A stretch of 23,584 bases of DNA from Coriobacteriaceae bacterium (GCA_003563465.1 PWVH01000134.1:1-23584); one strand, 5' to 3'; shown: positions 8,079 to 15,435, counted from the first letter of the stretch. The notes: generated by a model not told the origin, from the letters alone. Numbers and translations: made by a program.

Positions 8079-8312
8079 CTACTCCACGAACTCCTCTATG
8101 GAGATCGGCTCTTCGGGCTCGGACTTGGCTTGCGCATCGCTTCTTGCCGAGACATCGCTCGTCCGAAAGTCCACCCAGCGCTTCAGCAGCTTAACCGCCC
8201 ATAGCACGGCGACGATCATCACGATCCAATAGAGCAGCTGGACGATCGGACCCGCGTAGAACACGAACTCTTGGAACGCCAATTCGAAGTCTGACTGGAC
8301 ACCGATAGGCAT
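8079..8312 (-). CDS. Small single-span membrane protein of unknown function
   Basis: A 77-aa ORF whose ATG at 8312 has a strong AGGAGAGG (8328-8321) 8 bases upstream, good evidence that it is translated. One transmembrane helix is clear at about residues 19-41 (GPIVQLLYWIVMIVAVLWAV), followed by the basic KLLKRW, so the N-terminus would face outward and the C-terminus inward. The tail is charged and acidic (SEPEEPISIEEFVE). I recognise no family. It lies directly upstream of hemB and is probably co-transcribed with it. It could be a membrane tether or a small regulator, but nothing in the sequence decides this. Confidence 0.75.
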   Translation of the reverse strand: MPIGVQSDFELAFQEFVFYAGPIVQLLYWIVMIVAVLWAVKLLKRWVDFRTSDVSARSDAQAKSEPEEPISIEEFVE

Positions 8313-8329
8313 TGGTCCGACCTCTCCTC

Positions 8330-8420
8330 GTGGTGTCGGCCTTCTGTGCCGAACTCGATCCGGTTTCACACATCAAACAGCCGAGGCGACCCGCCTCTCA
8401 GCGGACCGCCCCGACACCAC
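8330..8420 (-). promoter_or_regulatory. Leader with long-range inverted repeat before the small membrane gene
   Basis: GTGGTGTCGG (8330-8339) is the perfect complement of CCGACACCAC (8411-8420). In the transcript the 3' arm ends immediately before the AGGAGAGG ribosome binding site. A 6-bp hairpin (8383-8388 with 8392-8397, loop of 3) lies inside, followed on the minus strand by GGCTGTTTG. A second segment, GGTCCG (about 8402-8407), is complementary to CGGACC just after the ribosome binding site (about 8314-8319). The repeats are real; a regulatory role is inferred. Confidence 0.4.
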
Positions 8421-8425
8421 TACCT

Positions 8426-8501
8426 TGGTGGAGACGAGCGGATTCGAACCGCCGACCTCTGCCGTGCGAAGGCAGCGCTCTCCCAACTGAGCCACGTCCC
8501 C
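8426..8501 (-). tRNA. tRNA-Ala (anticodon CGC)
   Basis: A 76-nt cloverleaf with an encoded CCA end. The acceptor stem GGGGACG pairs with CGTCTCC and contains the G3-U70 wobble that defines alanine tRNAs. The D arm is GCTC-AGTTGGGA-GAGC, the anticodon arm CTGCC-TTCGCAC-GGCAG, the variable loop AGGTC and the T arm GGCGG-TTCGAAT-CCGCT. The anticodon CGC (8468-8466) reads GCG. It lies on the same strand as ahbC and the hemB unit and between them. Confidence 0.95.
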
Positions 8502-8533
8502 ACATGTCGCATCACCCGTTCGGGCGAAAGCAC

Positions 8534-8567
8534 ACAATAGGATGCCGAGCGAAACCTTGGTTGTCAA
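8534..8567 (-). promoter_or_regulatory. Candidate promoter of the tRNA-Ala gene
   Basis: A perfect -35 TTGACA on the minus strand (8567-8562) lies between ahbC and the tRNA. The -10 is unclear: TCCTAT at 19-bp spacing (8542-8537) or TATTGT at 22-bp (8539-8534). Either would place the start of transcription about 25-30 bases before the tRNA. Confidence 0.35.
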
Positions 8568-8596
8568 ACACCTTCCGAAGGGCCTGACGTGCCCCT

Positions 8597-9874
8597 TCAG
8601 TCTATCTCCCCACCGACAGGAGTTCCGGTCTCCGCTGCGATTTCCGCCTCGGTCACGTCGGCCATGTCGGCCAGTTCGCCCAAACCGATCTCTTCGTCGG
8701 TGAGATAGCACGCTGGATCGGGCTCCCACAGATCCCCGGTGGCGGCCTCGGCCCGCACGCGGAAGTTGCCGCCGCAGATCGCAAGCCATCGGCACTCGGC
8801 ACAGCGCCCCTTGACGTGCGGTCTCTTGTCTTTGAGCTTGGCCATCAGCTCGCTCTGCTCCGTCTCGCCAGAAGTGTCCGTCCAGATCTCGCTGAAAGGA
8901 CGTTCGCGCACGTTGCCCAGCGAGAAGTGGCGCCAGAACTGATCCGGGTAGACCTCTCCGTTCCACGATACGCAAGCGATTCCGTTTCCCGACGAGTTGC
9001 CCTGGTTCCACTGGAGCAGCTGCAAAACCTGCTCGGCCCGTTCGGGGTCCTCTTTCAACAGCTCCATGTAGACGAAGGGTCCGTCGGCGTGGTTGTCGAC
9101 GGTGAGTATCTCGGGCGCCAGTCCCTTCTCGAACATCGCCTTGGTGTGATCCATGATCAGTCGTACCGCTCGGCGCGTCTCTGCGTGGTCGAGGTCCTCC
9201 TTCATCAGTTCGGAGCCTCGACCGGTGTATACCAGATGGTAGAAGCAGGCCCTGGGTATGTTCTCTTCCTCCATCACCTTGAAGATCTCCGGGATGTCTT
9301 GCCAGTTGCGCTTGTTGATCGTCATGCGGAGGCCTACCTTGATGCCCGCCTCACGTGAGTTCCGGATACCTTCTATCGCCTGATCGAACGAGCCTGCGAT
9401 ACCCCGGAAATCATCGTGCGTTTCGCGGCCTCCATCGAGCGAGACGCCCACGTAAGAGAGGCCGACCTCGGCATATCGTTTCGCACGCTCGGACGTGATG
9501 AGCGTGCCATTGGTGGAGATGACCACCCGCATTCCCTTGGATTTCGCGTAGTGCATGAGTTCGACGAGGTCCTTGCGTATCGTCGGCTCGCCTCCGGAGA
9601 ACAGCAGCACCGGGGCGCCGAATGCGGCGAGGTCGTCGATCATCGTCTTTGCCTCGGCGGTGCTCATCTCGCCCGCGTAGTCCCTGTCCTCGGATTGCGC
9701 GTAGCAGTGGACGCACTTCAGGTTGCACCGCTGCGTGCAGTTCCACACCACGACCGGCTTCTTGTCTCGCGCGAACTGCAGCAGCTCGCTAGGCAGCTTC
9801 GAGGAGTCGCGATCGTATCGCAACACGTCACCAGGCTCGACGGCGCCGCAGTAGAGTTTGGAAATCCCTATCAT
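8597..9874 (-). CDS. ahbC: 12,18-didecarboxysiroheme deacetylase, radical SAM protein AhbC
   Basis: Removes the two acetate side chains of 12,18-didecarboxysiroheme to give iron-coproporphyrin III. The 425-aa protein begins MIGISKLYCGAVEPGDVLRY, typical of AhbC, and has the radical SAM motif C50-x3-C54-x2-C57 (NCTQRCNLKCVHCYAQ), the LFSGGEP motif and the GRGSEL segment. A C-terminal SPASM-like region, GRCAECRWLAICGG plus a late PACYL cysteine, would bind an auxiliary iron-sulfur cluster. The ATG at 9874 overlaps the cobA/hemD stop as ATGA, with AGAGGA 10 bases upstream. It is the last protein gene of the hemA-hemC-cobA/hemD-ahbC operon. The other three Ahb functions lie about 6 kb away in the ahbD-ahbAB unit. 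Confidence 0.94.
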   Translation of the reverse strand: MIGISKLYCGAVEPGDVLRYDRDSSKLPSELLQFARDKKPVVVWNCTQRCNLKCVHCYAQSEDRDYAGEMSTAEAKTMIDDLAAFGAPVLLFSGGEPTIRKDLVELMHYAKSKGMRVVISTNGTLITSERAKRYAEVGLSYVGVSLDGGRETHDDFRGIAGSFDQAIEGIRNSREAGIKVGLRMTINKRNWQDIPEIFKVMEEENIPRACFYHLVYTGRGSELMKEDLDHAETRRAVRLIMDHTKAMFEKGLAPEILTVDNHADGPFVYMELLKEDPERAEQVLQLLQWNQGNSSGNGIACVSWNGEVYPDQFWRHFSLGNVRERPFSEIWTDTSGETEQSELMAKLKDKRPHVKGRCAECRWLAICGGNFRVRAEAATGDLWEPDPACYLTDEEIGLGELADMADVTEAEIAAETGTPVGGEID

Positions 9875-11403
9875 GTCTGTTCTTTCCTCTCTTCGGCGAT
9901 AGCCGCGATGAGCCCAGAGATCGTGTACTCCTCGGCCTGCACGCCCACTTTCAGGCCGAGCTCGCGTGCGGTGTCCGAGGTGATCGGGCCGATCGACGCG
10001 ACGAGCGCCTTGCGCAGTGTAGGAGCAATATCCGTGCCCTCGGCAAGCTTCATGAAGTTCCTGACCGTGGATGACGAGGTGAACGTGATGATATCGACGG
10101 TGCCCTCGGCCAGACGTTCGAGGACGTTGTCGTCCCCCGCGCCGAGGACCGTGCGATAGACCGGCACCACGTCGACCAGCGCACCATGCTCTCTCAGCGT
10201 CTCGGGCAGCACCTCGCGTGCTTCGAGCGCTCGCGGCAACAGCACGCGAGTACCCTCGCCCACACCCCGTTCGCAGAAGCCCTCCAACACACCTTCGGCC
10301 CGATACTCGTCGGGAACGTAGTCCGGCCGTATGCCTCGCTCCGTACAGCGTGCAGCGGTCGCCGGACCGATGGCGGCTACCCTGCATCCGGCGAACTGCC
10401 GTGCATCGGCGTCCATCTTCGACATGCGGTCGAAGAAGTAGTCGACCCCGTTCACCGAGGTGAAGACCACCCAATCGTAGACGCCCAAGTTGCGGATGGC
10501 CTCTTCGACAGGCTCCCACTCTTCCGGATCGGCGATCTTGATGGTCGGGAACTCCAGCACTTCGGCACCGAGGTCAGAAAGCCTCTCGGAGAGCTCGGAC
10601 GCTTGTGCGCGCGAACGCGTGACGACCACCGTCTTGCCGAAGAGCGGCCTGTCCTCGAACCACGCGAGCTGCTCGCGCAAGCGGACCACCTCTCCGACGA
10701 CGGTTATCGCAGGAGCCTTGAACCCGGCCGCCGCAGCCTTGTCGGCGATGTCTGCGAGCGTTCCGGTAAGCGTCTCCTGCCGAGGAGTCGTCCCCCAGCG
10801 CACCAGCGCCACCGGAGTGTCGGGCGAACGACCGAACTCCATTAGCTTAGAGGTGATCTCCGGCAGGTTCTTCACCCCCATGAAGAAACAGACAGTGCCC
10901 ACCGCAGTGGCAAGACCGGCCCAGTCGACATCGCTAGTCTCCTTGGTGGGATCCTCGTGACCGGTGACGAAAGCCATGTCGGTGGTGATGCCTCTGTGGG
11001 TCACGGGGATGCCCGCATAGGCCGGAGCCGCATATCCGCTGCTGATACCCGGCACGACCTCGAACCGGATGCCAGCTTCGTGGAGCGCAAGTGCCTCCTC
11101 GCCTCCTCGGCCGAATATGAACGGATCCCCGCCTTTGAGACGTGCGACCACTCTGCCGCCGCCTTCGCGAGCCTTCTCGACCAGTATCGAGTTGATCTCG
11201 TCTTGGGTGACGTGCTTGGAAAAGCCCTTCTTGCCCACGTATATGAGCTCGGCATCGGGGCCCGCTGCCGAAAGAAAGCGAGGGTTCGCGAGATAGTCGT
11301 AAACGACAACCTCGGCCTTCGCGAGGCATTCCAACCCCTTGACGGTCATCAGCCCCGGATCACCTGGACCTGCCCCGATCAGGTAGACGATGGGGTCGGC
11401 CAT
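9871..11403 (-). CDS. cobA/hemD: Uroporphyrinogen-III C-methyltransferase / uroporphyrinogen-III synthase fusion
   Basis: Bifunctional 510-aa enzyme. The N-terminal SUMT half (about 1-245) methylates uroporphyrinogen III at C2 and C7 to precorrin-2, using S-adenosylmethionine. It shows YLIGAGPGDPGL (7-18), the RLKGGDPFIFGRGGEE motif (88-103) and VPGISSG (118-123). The C-terminal HemD half (about 255-510) cyclises hydroxymethylbilane to uroporphyrinogen III, with VVVTRSRAQ at its start and FTSVNGV and TFTSSSTVRNF further on. The fusion puts the enzyme making uroporphyrinogen III next to the one committing it to precorrin-2, which suits a siroheme-dependent heme route. The ATG at 11403 follows AGGAGG at a short 4-base spacing and lies inside the hemC end (25-base overlap). 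Similar fusions occur in actinobacteria and clostridia. Confidence 0.96.
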   Translation of the reverse strand: MADPIVYLIGAGPGDPGLMTVKGLECLAKAEVVVYDYLANPRFLSAAGPDAELIYVGKKGFSKHVTQDEINSILVEKAREGGGRVVARLKGGDPFIFGRGGEEALALHEAGIRFEVVPGISSGYAAPAYAGIPVTHRGITTDMAFVTGHEDPTKETSDVDWAGLATAVGTVCFFMGVKNLPEITSKLMEFGRSPDTPVALVRWGTTPRQETLTGTLADIADKAAAAGFKAPAITVVGEVVRLREQLAWFEDRPLFGKTVVVTRSRAQASELSERLSDLGAEVLEFPTIKIADPEEWEPVEEAIRNLGVYDWVVFTSVNGVDYFFDRMSKMDADARQFAGCRVAAIGPATAARCTERGIRPDYVPDEYRAEGVLEGFCERGVGEGTRVLLPRALEAREVLPETLREHGALVDVVPVYRTVLGAGDDNVLERLAEGTVDIITFTSSSTVRNFMKLAEGTDIAPTLRKALVASIGPITSDTARELGLKVGVQAEEYTISGLIAAIAEERKEQT

Positions 11404-12326
11404 CTGACCTCCTCGAGTATTCTCGCGGCGCCCGCCGCGAGCAACCGCTCGACCATTCTCGCTCCGAGAGCCTCGGGCTCGTCGGGCGAGCCGGAGACCT
11501 TGTCGCGGAGAATCGTCTGTCCGTCTAGGCTTCCAACAAAGGCATCCATCACGAGAATGCCGTTCTCGATACGCGCATACGCCCCGATCGGCACCTGACA
11601 ACCGCCTTCGAGCATGCGCATCACTACACGTTCGGCCGTGACGCATCGCATCGTCTCGGAGTGGTTGAGCTTTGCGCATATCCCGGCCATGAAAGTGTCG
11701 TCATCCCGTATCTCCACTGCGATCGCACCCTGGCCGACCGCCGAGATCATCCGGTCGGGCTCAATGTAGTGGGTGATCCGATCGCTCCATCCCATACGGG
11801 TGATGCCTGCGCTCGCCAAGATGACCGCTCCGACCTCACCCTCCTCGGCCTTACGCATCCTCGTGTCGAGATTGCCGCGGACGTCGACGATCTCGAGGTC
11901 GGGCCGAAGCGCGAGGACCTGGCTGCGGCGGCGCAGGCTGCCCGTGCCGAGCGTGGCGCCGTGCGGCAGGGTGTCGAGGTCGTAACCGGCGCCGCTCACC
12001 ACCACGTCCCGAGGATCGACCCGCTTAGGGGTGGCAGCTATGACGCAGCCTTCAGGTAGCTCGGTCGGAACGTCCTTCATCGAGTGCACGGCGAGATCCA
12101 CATTGCCCGCGAGAAGCTCGACCTCGATCTCTTTGGTGAACAGTCCCTTTCCTCCGACCTTGGCCAGAGGGACATCGAGTATCTTGTCGCCCGTGGTCTT
12201 GATGACCTTCAGGTCGACCGAAAGCCCGCATGTCTCTTCGACGCGCGACTTGATGAAGTTGCTCTGCCATAAGGCGAGCTTGCTGCCCCGCGTCCCGATG
12301 GTAAGGTGGTTGCGGCTAGCAGCCAA
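11379..12326 (-). CDS. hemC: Hydroxymethylbilane synthase (porphobilinogen deaminase)
   Basis: Polymerises four porphobilinogens to hydroxymethylbilane. The 315-aa product is of normal length. Key features are IGTRGSKLALWQ at the N-terminus, catalytic D85 in HSMKDVPTELP, GTGSLRRRSQ for substrate binding and C243 in EGGCQVPIGAYA, which carries the dipyrromethane cofactor. The start appears to be a TTG at 12326: the conserved N-terminus leaves little room for another, and no in-frame ATG or GTG lies nearby. GGGGGA lies 5 bases upstream and GAAGGAG 13 bases upstream. It overlaps the hemA stop by 11 bases, so translation coupling to hemA could compensate for the weak start. Confidence 0.96.
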   Translation of the reverse strand: MAASRNHLTIGTRGSKLALWQSNFIKSRVEETCGLSVDLKVIKTTGDKILDVPLAKVGGKGLFTKEIEVELLAGNVDLAVHSMKDVPTELPEGCVIAATPKRVDPRDVVVSGAGYDLDTLPHGATLGTGSLRRRSQVLALRPDLEIVDVRGNLDTRMRKAEEGEVGAVILASAGITRMGWSDRITHYIEPDRMISAVGQGAIAVEIRDDDTFMAGICAKLNHSETMRCVTAERVVMRMLEGGCQVPIGAYARIENGILVMDAFVGSLDGQTILRDKVSGSPDEPEALGARMVERLLAAGAARILEEVRWPTPSST

Positions 12327-13704
12327 TCGTGTCCCCCATCTCCTTCTTGCTGGCCTTCTCGGCTGCGCGCTCGGCGGCCTTCTCCGCCTTGCCGAGCAAG
12401 GACTTGATCAGTCCGGTGTGCGGACTCTTGCCTTCGGGGTTGGCATCCAGGCCGTAGAGGAAACGTGCCGCCTCGACGTAGGCGTAGCCCTCCTTTTCTC
12501 CTGCGGTCTGCTTCAGTCGTGCAGTCGGGCCGTGTAGCATCTTGTTGACAATCGACGCCGTAAGCGCATCCACCGTCTTCAGTTCTTTTTCCGATAGCCC
12601 GCCGAGGCGCTTGATCGCCTTCTCCAACTCGTTCGAGCGAATCTGCTCGGCCTTGGCGCGCATGGCCGCGACCGTCGGTACTACCTCCATGGATTCGAGC
12701 CAGCGCTCGAAGGCCACTATCTCCTCGGCGATGATCTCCTCGGCGCGACGTGCCTCGCGCATTCGCTCTTCGAGGTTCGTCTCGACCACACCGTTGAGAT
12801 CGTCGATGTCGTAGAGGAAGACGTCGTCGAGTTCGTTGACATCGGGGTCGATGTCGCGCGGCACGGCGATGTCTATCATAAAGAGCGGACTTCCCTTCCG
12901 GCCCCGCATGGCCCTGGCAAGCTTATCCTTGGTGACCACGTAGCGTGTTGCGGCCGTCGAGGAGATGACGATGTCGGCATCGCGTATCCACTCGAACAGT
13001 TCGTCGTAGCGGATCGCAGAGCCGCAGAAGCGGGCGGCGAGCTCTTCGGCACGCTCGAACGTGCGGTTGGCGACCAAGACGCTTCTCACACCGTTTCCCA
13101 CGAGATGCTTGGCGGTCAGTTCGCTCATCTTTCCCGCGCCGAGGATCAGGATCGTACGGCCTTCGAGCGTGTCGAAGACCTTCTTAGCCAGCTCGACCGC
13201 CGCATAAGAGATCGACACCGCGTTCTCGCCGATGTCGGTCTCACTGCGCACCCTCTTGCCCACCTCGAAGCTCTGCCTGAAAAGCTTGTTGAAGATCCGG
13301 CCGGAGGCGTCGTTCGCAAAGGCGTGCTCGTAGGCTTCCTTGACCTGACCGAGGATCTGCGCCTCACCGATGACCATGGAGTCAAGCGAGGAGACCACCC
13401 GGAAGAGACGGCGAATCACCGCCTCGCCCTGGGAGAAGTACAGGTAACGAACGAGTTCGTGACGATCCAGATCGTGATAGTCGACAAGGAAGTCGATGAT
13501 CGCACCCGGACCGTCGACCTCAGCAGCCGTCACGGCGTAGATCTCCGTCCGATTGCAGGTCGAGAGAAGCACTGCCTCGGCGACATCCGGAGTCGCCAGA
13601 AGAAGCGAGAGCGCCTCTTCTTGCCGATGTGCCGGGAAGGTGAGCTTCTCGCGTATCTCGACCGGCGCCGTCTTGTGACTCAATCCCACGAGGGTCAGGT
13701 GCAT
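12316..13704 (-). CDS. hemA: Glutamyl-tRNA reductase
   Basis: Reduces glutamyl-tRNA(Glu) to glutamate-1-semialdehyde with NADPH, the committed step of the C5 pathway. The 462-aa protein has the catalytic C50 in STCNRTEIYA, the LSHKTAPVEIRE N-terminus, SMVIGEAQILGQVK and the NADPH-binding GAGKMSE (189-195), followed by a helical dimerisation domain. The last 40 residues are a Lys/Glu/Ala-rich tail. The ATG at 13704 has no good ribosome binding site (GGCGAG about 13 bases upstream), consistent with post-transcriptional control through the structured leader just upstream. It is the first gene of the hemA-hemC-cobA/hemD-ahbC operon. The usual partner HemL is not in the window. Confidence 0.97.
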   Translation of the reverse strand: MHLTLVGLSHKTAPVEIREKLTFPAHRQEEALSLLLATPDVAEAVLLSTCNRTEIYAVTAAEVDGPGAIIDFLVDYHDLDRHELVRYLYFSQGEAVIRRLFRVVSSLDSMVIGEAQILGQVKEAYEHAFANDASGRIFNKLFRQSFEVGKRVRSETDIGENAVSISYAAVELAKKVFDTLEGRTILILGAGKMSELTAKHLVGNGVRSVLVANRTFERAEELAARFCGSAIRYDELFEWIRDADIVISSTAATRYVVTKDKLARAMRGRKGSPLFMIDIAVPRDIDPDVNELDDVFLYDIDDLNGVVETNLEERMREARRAEEIIAEEIVAFERWLESMEVVPTVAAMRAKAEQIRSNELEKAIKRLGGLSEKELKTVDALTASIVNKMLHGPTARLKQTAGEKEGYAYVEAARFLYGLDANPEGKSPHTGLIKSLLGKAEKAAERAAEKASKKEMGDTIGC

Positions 13705-13848
13705 AGGATCGCTGCTCGCCTCACGGTCTCGGGGGCAGGGGTACGCCCTCGCCGGAGCAGTGCGTGGTGTTCAGGCAAGCAGGCCCGGCGAGGGCGATGA
13801 AATAACACTCCACGCGACATCACACACCTTCTGCATCTTGCCTGAACA
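13705..13848 (-). promoter_or_regulatory. Structured hemA leader with three crossing inverted repeats
   Basis: Between the candidate start of transcription (about 13848) and the hemA ATG, three complementary pairs occur in the order C' B' A' C B A. C is 11 bp perfect (13837-13847 with 13769-13779, GTTCAGGCAAG). B is 10 bp with a 2-base bulge (13804-13815 with 13762-13771). A is 12 bp perfect (13785-13796 with 13744-13755, CCGGCGAGGGCG). The pairs cross, so they can only form as alternatives or pseudoknots. CTGCTC at about 13755-13760 can also pair with GAGCAG next to the hemA start. I match it to no known riboswitch family; a regulatory RNA role is inferred. Confidence 0.55.
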
Positions 13849-13854
13849 TCGGCC

Positions 13855-13884
13855 ATTCTACCACCCGGGCATCCCTGTAAGCAA
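13855..13884 (-). promoter_or_regulatory. hemA: Candidate promoter of the hemA operon
   Basis: On the minus strand TTGCTT (13884-13879) and TAGAAT (13860-13855) are separated by 18 bases. The -10 differs from TATAAT at one base; the -35 matches at TTG only. Transcription would start near 13848, exactly at the first arm of the structured leader. Confidence 0.5.
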
Positions 13885-13912
13885 TGCGAACTCCCCTGGC
13901 AAGCCCTCACTT

Positions 13913-14731
13913 TCAGCGGTCTCGCCGTGCCTTGGCGATGTCCGCGTCCACGACGTATAAGAACAGTTCGGGCAGAAGCCCCTTGAGCCTGAAGTGAAGA
14001 CGGCTCCTGGCGTCGGGGATGATGTGGAAGCGTCCACGCTTCATGCCCTTTATCACCGCCTCGGCCACCCGCTCCGGCGATATGGCTTTGCTATTACCTG
14101 CAACCACCGCTTCGGTCTCGGGTGGACGCATCGTGCGCTCTGTCTTCAGAGCCGGCGTCTCGGTATCGGGCGGAAGAACTACGGAGACTTTGACCCCATG
14201 AGGGCGCATCTCGAAACGAAGCGCCTCGCTGAACCCGAGAACGGCGTATTTCGCGGCCGCATATCCCGTGTAGCCGTATACGCCGAGGAATCCCGCCACA
14301 GAAGACACGTTCACGATGTAGCCGCTACCTCGCTCGATCATCCCGGGTACGACTGCCTTGCAACAGTTGACGACGCTCCAGTACCCGCAATCCATGTTGG
14401 CCTCAAGATGCGCCATGGGCATGGCCGAGAATTCCCCCGGCAATATGACGCCGGCGCTGTTAAGTAAGATGTCCGGAACGAATCCCTCGGCTGCGAGCGC
14501 GCCCAGCACTCCGCTTGCCGAGTCGAAGTCGGAAAGGTCTGCGCTTGACGTGAGCACCCGTTGGGAGTGTTCTCGACAAGCCGTTCGGACGGACTCCGCG
14601 GCGCGTTCGAGCTTGGCCGAGTCTCTGGCCACAAGCGCGACATGTGCGCCTTGATCGGCGAAGGCGCGAGCGCACGCCAGGCCGATGCCACTACTGCCCC
14701 CGGTCACCAGTGCATGTGCGCCGACGAACAC
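13913..14731 (-). CDS. Short-chain dehydrogenase/reductase, 3-ketodihydrosphingosine reductase-like
   Basis: A 272-aa classical SDR. It has the Rossmann NAD(P)-binding motif TGGSSGIG (10-17), LVARD after strand 2, the NSAG motif (91-94), active-site Ser in NVSSVAG and Y157-x3-K161. The C-terminal part, with PPDTETPAL, a downstream PPETEAV and then GMKRGRFHI, resembles the KDSR-like subgroup (3-dehydrosphinganine reductase relatives). That points to a lipid or long-chain ketone substrate rather than a tetrapyrrole, but the substrate is not shown. The start is the GTG at 14731, 2 bases after the sirC stop, with GAGGGA about 5-7 bases upstream. It is the last gene of the ccmE-to-sirC run. Confidence 0.85.
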   Translation of the reverse strand: MFVGAHALVTGGSSGIGLACARAFADQGAHVALVARDSAKLERAAESVRTACREHSQRVLTSSADLSDFDSASGVLGALAAEGFVPDILLNSAGVILPGEFSAMPMAHLEANMDCGYWSVVNCCKAVVPGMIERGSGYIVNVSSVAGFLGVYGYTGYAAAKYAVLGFSEALRFEMRPHGVKVSVVLPPDTETPALKTERTMRPPETEAVVAGNSKAISPERVAEAVIKGMKRGRFHIIPDARSRLHFRLKGLLPELFLYVVDADIAKARRDR

Positions 14732-14733
14732 CC

Positions 14734-15435
14734 CTATCCCTCGCAAGCGTGCTCGTCGGATGCGTCCGTGTTTGAGTCCGCGTCGCAACCGGAAGCGAAC
14801 TCGACAAAGACCTCCTCGACGTCGCACTCCTCGCCACACGCGAGACGCTCGAACAGGTTGGACCGGGCGATGGCCTCGAAGATCGGCTTGCGTTCGGCTT
14901 CTCCCCCTACGACACGCTCCATCACGATCCGCCTCATGCGGCCAAGGAAAGCCACGTAATCCTCCCACTCGGGACCGTATAGCTGCTCCAGCTCGCACCG
15001 CAACTGTTTGGCGACGGCAGGCGCGGCTCCGCTCGTCGAGATTGCGATCTGCAAAGGTCCTCGCTTCACGATCGAGGGAACGATGAAGTTGCACAACTCA
15101 GGGGAGTCGACGACGTTCACCAGGCAGCCCCGCCCCTCGGCCTCCTGGTATACAGCACGATTCACCTCGGTTGAGTCGGTCGCACAGACGACGATGAAGG
15201 CCCCCCCTAAGTCTCCGCGAACGTAGCCTCGCTCCTCATGCACGACGCGTCCGTCGGCTACCAGCGCATCGATACGAGGAGTGATCGTGGGCGCGATGCA
15301 GGTCACATCGGCGCCATACTCGAGCAGCGTCGAGATCTTGCGCTCGGCCACCGAGCCACCACCGACCACCACGGCCGACCGGCCGCGCAGATCGAGAAAT
15401 ACGGGATAGTACGGAACGGAATATGGTTCGCTCAT
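14734..15435 (-). CDS. sirC: Precorrin-2 dehydrogenase (SirC/Met8-like, possible ferrochelatase)
   Basis: Oxidises precorrin-2 to sirohydrochlorin with NAD+, feeding the siroheme pool used by AhbAB. The 233-aa protein resembles the N-terminal part of CysG and Met8. It has YPVFLDLRGRSAVVVGGGSVAERK with Gly-rich NAD binding at 25-27, and NVVDSPELCNFIVPS with D110 at the place of the Asp implicated in both dehydrogenase and chelatase activity in CysG and Met8. ISTSGAAPAVAKQLR follows. The C-terminus (about 195-233) is acidic and has four Cys (GEECD, SGCD, HACEG), unusual for the family. No SirB, CbiX or CbiK is seen in the window, so this protein may also insert iron. The ATG at 15435 has GAGG 5 bases upstream and lies 7 bases after the ccsA-like stop. 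Confidence 0.92.
   Translation of the reverse strand: MSEPYSVPYYPVFLDLRGRSAVVVGGGSVAERKISTLLEYGADVTCIAPTITPRIDALVADGRVVHEERGYVRGDLGGAFIVVCATDSTEVNRAVYQEAEGRGCLVNVVDSPELCNFIVPSIVKRGPLQIAISTSGAAPAVAKQLRCELEQLYGPEWEDYVAFLGRMRRIVMERVVGGEAERKPIFEAIARSNLFERLACGEECDVEEVFVEFASGCDADSNTDASDEHACEG

Noticed and set aside
9875..10519. Upstream extension of the ahbC frame
   Set aside because: It overlaps cobA/hemD in another frame. The conserved AhbC N-terminus begins at the ATG at 9874, which forms the ATGA junction.
11404..11679. Upstream extension of the cobA/hemD frame
   Set aside because: It lies inside hemC and is Arg-rich. SUMT proteins begin just before the GAGPGDPGL motif, matching the ATG at 11403.
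13105..13800. 231-codon plus-strand frame opposite the 5' part of hemA
   Set aside because: Antisense shadow of the strongly conserved glutamyl-tRNA reductase, with no ribosome binding site or motif.
13705..13848. hemA leader as a cobalamin riboswitch
   Set aside because: The GCACTG-like sequence near 13760 is reminiscent of a B12 box, but the rest of the conserved core is not visible and the three crossing pairs do not fit that fold.
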